NCBI RefSeq assembly: GCF_024129865.1 | Contig: NZ_JAMYFE010000059.1 | Span: forward strand, 1 to 38,397 | DNA from: Stieleria tagensis | GTDB taxonomy: Bacteria; Planctomycetota; Planctomycetia; Pirellulales; Pirellulaceae | Reading direction: 5' to 3' | Length of the DNA stretch: 38,397 bases | Shown here: in pieces, positions 8,545 to 15,770 of the stretch | Position numbering within the stretch: position 1 is the stretch's first letter | Layout of the letters: the number at the start of each line of letters is the position of its first letter | Made by a program: the position numbers and the translations under genes | The notes under the pieces: generated by a model | What the model was told of the DNA's origin: nothing | The model's database searches: none | What the model saw: only the letters and a program-made list of their open reading frames with translations

Positions 8545-9522
8545 GTGCGTTTGATTCTCATGGGAACCGGCCCCTTCGCCGTGCCGTCTTTCGATGCGCT
8601 GCGCTCTGGCGGTCACGAGATCGCGATCGTGGTCACGAAACCCGAACCTCCGGTGAAAAGCCGCAAAGGGCCGCCGCCCGCGCCGACCCGCAGCTGGGCC
8701 GAACAACACTCGCTGCCCATCTTTGATCCGCTGAGTATCAATGATCCGCAGGCGATCGAACAATTGAAATCTTATGCCGCCGACTTGATGGTGGTTTGCG
8801 ACTATGGCCAAATCTTGAAACCCGCTGCGTTGGAATCGACACGGTTGGGTGGGATCAATCTGCACGGTTCCCTGTTGCCCGCGTATCGTGGCGCGGCGCC
8901 GGTGCAACGGGCTTTGCTAAGCGGCGATGCAGAAACCGGCGTCAGTGTGATTCACATGACGCCTCGATTGGATGGCGGTCCAATCTTGGGGACGCGAACC
9001 ACTGCGATCAGCGATCAAGAAACCTCCGGCCAATTGGAAGAACGTCTTTCACATCTTGGCGTCGAACTGGTGCTGCAATGCATCGAACAGCTGACGACTT
9101 GGGACGGACGATCCGCTCTCGGCAATGCGCAGGATGCCGATCAAGTGACCAAGGCGCCGCGTTTGAGCAAGCGCGAAGCCGAGATCGATTGGAATCAACC
9201 TTCGAAACACATTGATTGTCTGGTCCGCGGCATGCAACCTTGGCCGATCGCGTATTCAATGCTCAAAATCCGTGACAATAAACCTGCACTGCGACTGGCG
9301 ATTTTGAAGGTCAGTCAAAGTCGAGAAGACGTTAGTGATCTACAGCCAGGGCAGATCGCCGGTCAGAGTGATCTGATTGTTGCGACCGCCGACGGCGCAC
9401 TGAAAATTGAAACGCTCCGGCCAGCAGGCAAACGCGACATGAGCGGCGAAGAGTTCTTGCGCGGCTACCAGCTACCCAAAGCCACGTCGTTTCAGACGCC
9501 GGATCCGACGCGGTCCAGTTAG
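8545..9522 (+). CDS. fmt: Methionyl-tRNA formyltransferase
   Basis: From the GTG at 8545 the protein has 325 residues, near the usual family length. The 10-formyl-THF binding and catalytic residues are visible: Asn105 and His107 in GGINLHGSLLP, then AYRGAAPVQRAL, and Asp143 in RLDGGPIL. The C-terminal domain that holds the tRNA follows (from about residue 205). It formylates initiator Met-tRNA and works in sequence with def just upstream. The stop (TAG 9520-9522) overlaps the stop of the convergent HEAT-like gene, leaving no space for a separate terminator. Confidence 0.95.
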   Translation: MRLILMGTGPFAVPSFDALRSGGHEIAIVVTKPEPPVKSRKGPPPAPTRSWAEQHSLPIFDPLSINDPQAIEQLKSYAADLMVVCDYGQILKPAALESTRLGGINLHGSLLPAYRGAAPVQRALLSGDAETGVSVIHMTPRLDGGPILGTRTTAISDQETSGQLEERLSHLGVELVLQCIEQLTTWDGRSALGNAQDADQVTKAPRLSKREAEIDWNQPSKHIDCLVRGMQPWPIAYSMLKIRDNKPALRLAILKVSQSREDVSDLQPGQIAGQSDLIVATADGALKIETLRPAGKRDMSGEEFLRGYQLPKATSFQTPDPTRSS

Positions 9523-10499
9523 ACTTCAACCGGTTTGGTCGACGCAGGCGCGTTTGGCTTGCGGGCCGGCACCGGCGTTAGTTCAGGGTGCAGTTCCAAA
9601 CGTGGGCCGGTCGGCGCAGTCGGCTGCAGCTGCGGCATCGGCTGAAAGGAGGGAGGCAACGGACGCCGAACACCGCCTGGACCGAAACCGGGTGGCATTG
9701 GCTGTCCGAAGTCCGGCGGAAGCGCCGGGAGTGTTCGATCGGGGCGCGTTGCCCGCTCGGTGCGGACGATGCCAGCTTTTTGATAAACCTGATACGCCTC
9801 CGGATCTTCGCGTCGTAATTCATCGATGTCCTTGTAAGTCTGCTTTTTGATGCCCCCCTGCTTGCCCGGACGCTCGGTTTCAATTCCCGCTCCGGCGTCG
9901 CGAAAGCGAAACTTGCGGTCGTTCTGAACCACTTCGACGTCGCGAACCCCATTGGAAGTACGGATACTGATCCGCAAATTAGTCCGTTGCATCGGAGCAA
10001 ACGCTTGCGGTGGCCCGGGAGCGACTGGGGCCTGGATGGCAGGCAGAGGCTGCAGCGGCATCGGGTCCGGTGGCTGCAAAGCGTTGCGGGCGCGGCGGGC
10101 TTGCAATCCACCGGCCTTTGCAATCGCAACGAGCGCCCGTCGAGCACTCGACGCGATTTCTAGATTCGAGTCCTGAGCGGCTTGCTGCAATAGATCCAAT
10201 GCACGAGTCGCCGATTCAGAATCGCCCGACTGGACAATTTCGGCCAACATCTGATGGGCTTTGGTACCTAGCTGCCGCAGCCGTCGCGAAGCTTCGCTGC
10301 GCTGGGCGAAACGATCCGACTGCATTTGCTCAAGCAAATCCGACATCAATGCGGTGCCGGTGCCTGAGGACTGGCCCTCTGCAGGCGGAACGGACTGGGC
10401 CACTAGGGGATTGGAGGTGACGGCAGTTATAAGGATCGTTAAGACAATTCCTGAGGTTGATAGCAATCGAGGTCCGGTGCAGCGGATTGGATGGCTCAT
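9519..10499 (-). CDS. Secreted HEAT-like repeat protein with a proline-rich tail, unknown function
   Basis: I choose ATG 10499 (326 residues) because it places a signal peptide at the N terminus (hydrophobic GIVLTILITAVTSNPLVAQS); a longer frame to 10676 would bury it. Residues about 45-130 form short helical pairs with a HEAT/armadillo look (SRRLRQLGTKAHQMLAEIV, RALDLLQQAAQDS, SARRALVAIAKAG). The middle is a polar region with charged segments, and the last about 80 residues are rich in Pro and Gly. A TATAAT stands at 10566-10571 (minus strand), about 67 bases before the start, without a clear -35. It is divergent from the zinc-ribbon repeat gene. No enzyme motif was recognised. Confidence 0.7.
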   Translation of the reverse strand: MSHPIRCTGPRLLSTSGIVLTILITAVTSNPLVAQSVPPAEGQSSGTGTALMSDLLEQMQSDRFAQRSEASRRLRQLGTKAHQMLAEIVQSGDSESATRALDLLQQAAQDSNLEIASSARRALVAIAKAGGLQARRARNALQPPDPMPLQPLPAIQAPVAPGPPQAFAPMQRTNLRISIRTSNGVRDVEVVQNDRKFRFRDAGAGIETERPGKQGGIKKQTYKDIDELRREDPEAYQVYQKAGIVRTERATRPDRTLPALPPDFGQPMPPGFGPGGVRRPLPPSFQPMPQLQPTAPTGPRLELHPELTPVPARKPNAPASTKPVEV

Positions 10500-10701
10500 G
10501 ATTGATCGAATCGTGGGAAGTCGGTTAGAAACAGATTTCAGGCGTTCGATGCCTCCTCGGCCTTCATTATAGAGCGAAAAACTTTGGCGAGACCACCGGA
10601 ATTCGCTTGCCAACCGGCAAACCAATCTTGGGGTGCGATCGACCAGACTGCTAGACTCAGCGATCGAATTTGGCATGCCTTCTTGCTATCAAGTCGTCGC
10701 G

Positions 10702-13437
10702 ATGAAGCTGTCGGGCCAATGCCCAGTCTGCCGCCTCACAATCGCTTTCCCCGAAGCGTCGTTGCTGGCTGCGCCAGCGTCAGCTTCCAATTCGGCTCTT
10801 CCCGCATCCGTTTGCTGCGAATGTTCGGCCCAGCTTTCCGTGCACGAGGCCGCTTCGGTCAGCGAAATCTCAACCGAGTGCAGTGACTGCGCAGCCAAAT
10901 TCGTCGTCGATCGGTTGGGTGCCGGGATGCAGCTGCCCTGTCGCTGTGGCGCGACAATCGAGATCCCAACAGTCATACTCAAAGAAGCGGAGGTTATCGA
11001 TCCGGGGTCTGTCCCCGACCGCTCGGCCGCCTGGAATGTCGTTCGTTTCCCGAGACTCCGCCAATTCCGTCGCGGCCTCGTTCCCAATCAGTTCGCAGGT
11101 TTGGGGTCTGTCCCCGCTGAAGCAGTCCCCGCTGAAGCAACTCCACCCTGGACCACCGTTCGCTTTGCCGGGCTGCGCCGTTTCCGGCGTGGCATGGATC
11201 CGCGCCCCATACCCGAGCCAATTCCGTCCGCCGCCAACGATCCGGGGTCTGTCCCCGACCGCTCGGCAGCCTGGAGCGTTGTCCGGTTTTCGCGACTCCG
11301 CCAATTCCGTCGTGGCCTCGTTCGCAAGCAGTTTGCAGGCTTGGGGTCTGTCCCCACTGAAGCAACGTCAGCCTGGACCACGGTTCGCTTTGCCGGGCTG
11401 CGCCGTTTCCGGCGTGGCATGGATCCGAGCCCAGTACCCGAGCCAATTCCGTCCTTCGCCAGCGATCCGGGGTCTGTCCCCGACCGCTCGGCAGCCTGGA
11501 CCGTCGTTCGTTTCCCGCGACTCCGCCAATTCCGTCGCGGCCTCGTTCCCAATCAGTTCGCAGGTTTGGGGTCTGTCCCCGCTGAAGCAACGCCAGCTGA
11601 AGCAACGTCAGCCTGGACCACCGTTCGCTTTGCCGGGCTGCTCCGTTTCCGGCGTGGCATGGATCCGAGTCCCATACCCGAGCCAATTCCGTCCTTCGCC
11701 AGCGATCCGGGGTCTGTCCCCGAACGCTCGGCAGCCTGGAGCGTTGTCCGGTTTTCGCGACTCCGCCAATTCCGCCGCGGCCTCGTTCCCAATCAGTTCG
11801 CAGGCTTGGGGTCTGTCCCCGCTGAAGCAACGCCACCCTGGACCACGGTTCGATTTGCCGGGCTGCGAGGATTCCGGCGTGGCACAGATCCGAGCCCCAT
11901 ACCCGAGCCAATTCCGTCCTTCGCCAGCGATCCGGGGTCTGTCCCCGACCGCTCGGCCGCCTGGACCGTCGTTCGTTTCCCGCGACTCCGCCAATTCCGT
12001 CGCGGCCTCGTTCCCAATCAGTTCGCAGGTTTGGGGTCTGTCCCCGCTGAAGCAACTCCATCCTGGACCACCGTTCGCTTTGCCGGGGTGCGCCGCTTCC
12101 GGCGTGGCATGGATCCGCGCCCCATACCCGATCCAGTGCCGTCCTTCGCCAGCGATCCGGGGTCTGTCCCCGACCGCTCGGCCGCCTGGAATGTCGTTCG
12201 TTTCCCGAGACTCCGCCAATTCCGTCGCGGCCTCGTTCCCAATCAGTTCGCAGGTTTGGGGTCTGTCCCCGCTGAAGCAACTCCACCCTGGACCACGGTT
12301 CGCTTTGCCGGGTTGCGCCGCTTCCGGCGTGGCATGGATCCGAGTCCCATACCCGAGCCAATTCCGCCCTCAGCCATAGATCCGGGGTCTGTCCCCAAGG
12401 AAGCGACTGTTGCCGACGAAGCGATTGGGGCGCAGGTGTCGGGCGACGAAGTGCCGCCATCGCATGACGAAGCTTCGCCGGAAGCCAATGAAACTCTAGT
12501 GTCGCTGTCTTGTCCCGGCTGCTCACGAGCGTTCTCAATCCCTCCAGCTGCTCTTGGGCAATCGGCTCAATGCACCTGCGGCTTCGTCTTTGTCATGCAG
12601 GAAAACGTTTCCGCAATCGATTCGGCATTCTGTTCCGATCTGGTGCCATACACGCCACTGGCAATTGATCGCACCAGCAACAATCGCAACAGAATTGAAT
12701 CCACTGGCCGACAGACGCCTTCCCCGCCGCCGCAACCGAGCACCCCACAACCAAGCAGCGATCGGCCCGTAGCAACAACGCAGCGCTCGGACGCGGCCCA
12801 AACCCTTTCGACGTTCGATCCAGCCGCTACTGTTACCGGATGGCAGCGTTGGGGGAACGCTGCGATTTGGGGGGCCGCACTGATGGTGGGAGTCGCCATC
12901 GGGTTTTTCGCGATGAGCTCTTGGCAGCGCTACCGGATTGCAAACACCGGTCACCTGATTCCGGCAAAGCCGGCGCGACCGATTCGCACCGATACGAGCA
13001 CCATCACTGCTGCCGATCCAGCGGAACCGACGCAGCCCTCCGTGATGTTGTCTGATTTCCTTGCGCCACTGCATCAGTTGGCTGCCGCGATGGAATCAGG
13101 GGCGACGTTGCCGCGCGCACCACTACACGATTTCGCCGCAGCCGTTGAAAATTTGGGCGACCAGAAAGCCAAGTTCACTGTCGCAGATTTATTTTGGTTG
13201 GCGAACTCTTGGGAAGGTTTTGGCAACCGCGCCCAGACGCCTGCGTTGGCGTCGCGCTGCTACAGACAATCCGCTGCCGCCTATGCGTTCGCAATGACGA
13301 TCGACTCGATCGCGTTACCCGATCGGAACCTTGCGGAACGTCGCCATCAAGAACTGTCGGCAAAGTCAATCGCCGCACTACAGCTGGCGGCACATCCCCG
13401 CCCCGCTGACTCGCCCCCGGTCAGTCAAACACATTAG
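10702..13437 (+). CDS. Zinc-ribbon membrane protein expanded by six tandem repeats, unknown function
   Basis: From ATG 10702 (ATG 10675 or GTG 10633 are alternatives) the product has 911 residues. The N terminus holds Cys pairs typical of small zinc ribbons (CPVC, CCEC, CSDC, CRCG). Residues about 102-565 are six tandem units of 75 or 80 residues, each with two related halves beginning GSVP and containing W-x-x-VRF-x-x-LR-x-FRRG. A second zinc-ribbon-like region follows (CPGC...CTCGF), then a Ser/Thr/Pro-rich linker, one transmembrane helix (AAIWGAALMVGVAIGFFAMSS) and an about 150-residue C-terminal domain. This frame is preferred over the other open frames because Cys motifs and helix lie on both sides of the array in the same frame. 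Function is unknown; the basic repeats might bind nucleic acid (guess). Confidence 0.75.
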   Translation: MKLSGQCPVCRLTIAFPEASLLAAPASASNSALPASVCCECSAQLSVHEAASVSEISTECSDCAAKFVVDRLGAGMQLPCRCGATIEIPTVILKEAEVIDPGSVPDRSAAWNVVRFPRLRQFRRGLVPNQFAGLGSVPAEAVPAEATPPWTTVRFAGLRRFRRGMDPRPIPEPIPSAANDPGSVPDRSAAWSVVRFSRLRQFRRGLVRKQFAGLGSVPTEATSAWTTVRFAGLRRFRRGMDPSPVPEPIPSFASDPGSVPDRSAAWTVVRFPRLRQFRRGLVPNQFAGLGSVPAEATPAEATSAWTTVRFAGLLRFRRGMDPSPIPEPIPSFASDPGSVPERSAAWSVVRFSRLRQFRRGLVPNQFAGLGSVPAEATPPWTTVRFAGLRGFRRGTDPSPIPEPIPSFASDPGSVPDRSAAWTVVRFPRLRQFRRGLVPNQFAGLGSVPAEATPSWTTVRFAGVRRFRRGMDPRPIPDPVPSFASDPGSVPDRSAAWNVVRFPRLRQFRRGLVPNQFAGLGSVPAEATPPWTTVRFAGLRRFRRGMDPSPIPEPIPPSAIDPGSVPKEATVADEAIGAQVSGDEVPPSHDEASPEANETLVSLSCPGCSRAFSIPPAALGQSAQCTCGFVFVMQENVSAIDSAFCSDLVPYTPLAIDRTSNNRNRIESTGRQTPSPPPQPSTPQPSSDRPVATTQRSDAAQTLSTFDPAATVTGWQRWGNAAIWGAALMVGVAIGFFAMSSWQRYRIANTGHLIPAKPARPIRTDTSTITAADPAEPTQPSVMLSDFLAPLHQLAAAMESGATLPRAPLHDFAAAVENLGDQKAKFTVADLFWLANSWEGFGNRAQTPALASRCYRQSAAAYAFAMTIDSIALPDRNLAERRHQELSAKSIAALQLAAHPRPADSPPVSQTH
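11004..12396. repeat. Six 225/240-bp tandem repeats bounded by GGGGTCTGTCCCC palindromes
   Basis: GGGGTCTGTCCCC occurs 13 times, at 11004, 11103, 11244, 11343, 11469, 11568, 11709, 11808, 11934, 12033, 12159, 12258 and 12384. The spacing alternates, and the major period is 240, 225, 240, 225, 225, 225 bases. The 15-base difference is an extra copy of a GCTGAAGCA-containing segment. All lengths are multiples of 3, so the reading frame is kept. The 13-mer is an imperfect palindrome (GGGG stem CCCC). No other copy lies elsewhere in this window. Units are highly alike, which suggests recent amplification or gene conversion. Confidence 0.95.
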
Positions 13438-13494
13438 TGCTTACGTGATCGAGCAAGGGCACCACGGGATCAGTTGTAACGCGCTGCAAGTGTT

Positions 13495-13520
13495 TTGACG
13501 GGCGCGATTCGTGGTATAAA
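13495..13520 (+). promoter_or_regulatory. Possible promoter before the J-domain-like gene
   Basis: TTGACG (13495-13500) and TATAAA (13515-13520) stand 52-77 bases before the start at 13572. Both hexamers are close to sigma-70 consensus, but the spacer is only 14 bases, shorter than the usual 16-18, so this is tentative. Confidence 0.3.
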
Positions 13521-13571
13521 CAAGCGTCTCATGTCAGTCGCCTTTTCACTCTCGTCCCCGCTGCCAGCTAT

Positions 13572-14966
13572 ATGACAGACCCCTCGGACCTGAATGCTCT
13601 GTACCAGGATTGGCTGGAAATTCCAGCGCATCGTCTGCCGCCAAATCACTACGCATTACTGGGGATCGAAGACTTCGAATCAGATCCGCAGTTGATCGAA
13701 GCTGCTGCAAAATCTCGCGGCGCCTACCTGCATCAAATCGCAGCCGGCCCGCAGCGCAAGAGTGTGCAAGAGATGCTGCGTCAAGTCGCAGTCGCGCGGC
13801 GAACATTGCTGAGCGATACTTCAAAAGCCGACTATGACACCGCGCTGCGGACGCCACAGTCGCCGGAAAACCAACCCTCGGAAATCCAGCCGCCCCAGCC
13901 CACGGCCCGCACAACACCAGCCGACAACAACGCGGCGGCTGAGCCCAACCCCACTGCTGCGCCACGTCGAAAGAAGGCCGCTGATTGGAAGTACCACGTG
14001 ATCAGTGCTGCGGTGCTGTTAGGGATCGTGGGCATGGTGTTTTGGGTCAACCGGGACCCCGGTGGTCGGCGTGCGGCTCAACTTGCGTCGCCGACATCCG
14101 CGTCCTCCACTCCAAAAGCCTCAAAGCAAACAGCGCAGTCCGGCCAAGCGGCGAACGGTGGAGCCCGCAAAGCTCCGGCAACCACGCCGGGAAATCGCTC
14201 CGTCGCTCGAAAGCCCATCATCGCGCCGCGCCGCGAAACCGGTAGCGGATTGGGGATGGGACTCAACAACAAATTCGGTGACGTGTTGGCCGACATCGCG
14301 AGCCAAGAAGCGACGGGTGAACCAAAATCCGATCCCGCCGGGTTTCAGCCGCTGGGTGGACTGTCCATTGGTCCAGTGAAAAACGAAATCACGGACTCCG
14401 ATCAACCCACTGACTTACAACCGGTGGAGGCGTTCCCGGAGGCGATTGCGCAACGCTTTGAGAGTGAGTCCGGTTTGGACTGGTTCACTGTTGATGCAGG
14501 CCGACTACAGATCAATGTCGCCAAACAAAAGAATTCTTTCCAGTTAAGCGACCGCCAGTTTCAACTCGCCCCCGGTGCTGCGGTGCAGTTGACCACTTCA
14601 CTCGCATCGGGAATGCGTGGGGAAGTTCGAGTCGGATTTGTCATCGATGGCGTCCGTTTGGGGCTGCGGCCCAAGGGCAATGGGTTGGAAGTCACCGCCC
14701 GGGATCGCGGAGCCGAAGCCAGCGTGGACTCGGTCACCAAGCTACCGGGGAAAACGCAACAAGCGACATTCACGGTGATTCGAGCGACCGAGGATCCCAA
14801 TACATTGCGTTGGACGCTCAGCGCAGGCGACAAGCAGTGCAGCGGCAGCGTGATCGCGACCAACCTGGCCGATCAAGCCGGAGTGGCTCTGTTTGCGATC
14901 GCGCCCAAGTCAGACATGAAGCAATCGCTTTGGATCAGTGACCTAAAAACCACCGCCGAAAACTAA
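13572..14966 (+). CDS. Membrane-anchored J-domain-like protein, unknown function
   Basis: Residues about 15-92 of 464 resemble a degenerate J domain found at the head of many planctomycetal proteins: PPNHYALLGIEDFESD, then helices ending in TLLSDTSKADYDTAL. The HPD tripeptide needed to stimulate DnaK is absent, so co-chaperone activity is doubtful. A Pro/Ala-rich linker leads to one transmembrane helix (about 141-160) and a long, low-complexity region. The last about 170 residues form a beta-rich domain (from FESESGLDWFTVDAG on) that may be concanavalin-like. The start ATG at 13572 has no clear Shine-Dalgarno site. It lies 134 bases after the zinc-ribbon repeat gene, on the same strand. Confidence 0.75.
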   Translation: MTDPSDLNALYQDWLEIPAHRLPPNHYALLGIEDFESDPQLIEAAAKSRGAYLHQIAAGPQRKSVQEMLRQVAVARRTLLSDTSKADYDTALRTPQSPENQPSEIQPPQPTARTTPADNNAAAEPNPTAAPRRKKAADWKYHVISAAVLLGIVGMVFWVNRDPGGRRAAQLASPTSASSTPKASKQTAQSGQAANGGARKAPATTPGNRSVARKPIIAPRRETGSGLGMGLNNKFGDVLADIASQEATGEPKSDPAGFQPLGGLSIGPVKNEITDSDQPTDLQPVEAFPEAIAQRFESESGLDWFTVDAGRLQINVAKQKNSFQLSDRQFQLAPGAAVQLTTSLASGMRGEVRVGFVIDGVRLGLRPKGNGLEVTARDRGAEASVDSVTKLPGKTQQATFTVIRATEDPNTLRWTLSAGDKQCSGSVIATNLADQAGVALFAIAPKSDMKQSLWISDLKTTAEN

Positions 14967-15017
14967 GTCGTCTTGAGCAAGTGCTCCGTCCATCGTTCGA
15001 CTTCGGCTCAACAATTC

Positions 15018-15082
15018 GTGGCGTAAGCATCCAGCTTGCGATTCACCCGGTGTGGTGATGTCAAGTCGGACGCTTACCCCAC
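15018..15082. repeat. Inverted repeat between convergent genes
   Basis: GTGGCGTAAGCATCC (15018-15032) and GGACGCTTACCCCAC (15068-15082) are reverse complements at 13 of 15 positions, with a 35-base interval. It lies between the convergent J-domain-like gene (ends 14966) and the small unknown gene (ends 15098). It may act as a bidirectional terminator or be another dispersed palindromic element; there is no U tract. Confidence 0.5.
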
Positions 15083-15097
15083 TCAGTGGACGAAGCA

Positions 15098-15616
15098 CTA
15101 GCCGATCAACCACTGCATCAAAGCTTGCCATTCGACCCATTGGGCGTTGGTACAGCGATCGATTTGGTCAGCGTCATCGGATTGCAACGCGGACTGGCAT
15201 TGGTCAACAAAACCCGATGCGTTTTCGTACACGCCTGCGGTCAGATCGGGCAGCTGTTCCAGGACCGGGTGGCCCCCCACTCGGCGGAACCAATACTTGG
15301 CGTTGCCAAAGTCGCCTTCGCGGCGATGCATGATCCCATGCAGAAAACTGCCTTCGGCGCTGCCCAGGTCTTGGCTAATCGAGTGGCTTTGGTGAATGTC
15401 GCCGGCGACCAACCAAAATCCGCTCAAGCATTCCATTTGTCGTCCGGCGGCGACTCCGGTCAGGTGATCGCCGATCCCACCGGTCAATAGCGGAACCAGC
15501 GGCGCGTGGCGACTGCCTTCTCCAAGTGGGGGTAATGGGGCGGATTGGATCGCGCTGCGCAGCTCTGTCGAGAGCGATTGGGCCAGCGGTTTTGCAAATT
15601 CAGCAAATTCGGGCAT
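15098..15616 (-). CDS. Conserved small protein of unknown function
   Basis: The 172-residue protein has no signal peptide or membrane segment. Its middle holds a distinctive segment, LHGIMHRREGDFGNAKYWFRRVGGHP, which I recall as a conserved pattern of uncharacterised bacterial proteins, including planctomycetal ones. The His and Glu/Asp content (HGIMHRREGD) would allow metal or nucleotide binding, but no fold is recognised. It begins at ATG 15616, divergent from the S1-domain gene (154 bases to 15771). Confidence 0.7.
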   Translation of the reverse strand: MPEFAEFAKPLAQSLSTELRSAIQSAPLPPLGEGSRHAPLVPLLTGGIGDHLTGVAAGRQMECLSGFWLVAGDIHQSHSISQDLGSAEGSFLHGIMHRREGDFGNAKYWFRRVGGHPVLEQLPDLTAGVYENASGFVDQCQSALQSDDADQIDRCTNAQWVEWQALMQWLIG

Positions 15617-15770
15617 CTGAAACTGTTCTCCGGGAGAAGCCTACAAACCTGATGTGAAGACTACCGACAAAGTTTTCGGGGTGCTAGACTGCTGGGCCCG
15701 GCGTGCCATTGGGCTCAGGATGCCGGTTCACTTTGCCCCCCAAATTCATTCTCTTACATCGATTGTTTCG

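Noticed and set aside
10883-12379. 498-codon plus-strand frame through the repeats
   Set aside because: Same cause; it has no recognisable domain beyond the array and lies inside the zinc-ribbon gene.
11004-12396. CRISPR array
   Set aside because: The 13-base palindrome recurs at alternating intervals, but the DNA between copies is itself repeated rather than unique spacer, and no cas gene is present.
10994-12538. 514-codon minus-strand frame through the repeats
   Set aside because: It is open only because the repeat units lack stops. Outside the array it has no family likeness, while the plus frame carries Cys motifs and a membrane helix on both sides.
15654-15770. Upstream extension of the S1-like gene
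   Set aside because: No likeness, and the region probably holds the promoter. ATG 15771 gives the natural low-complexity head.
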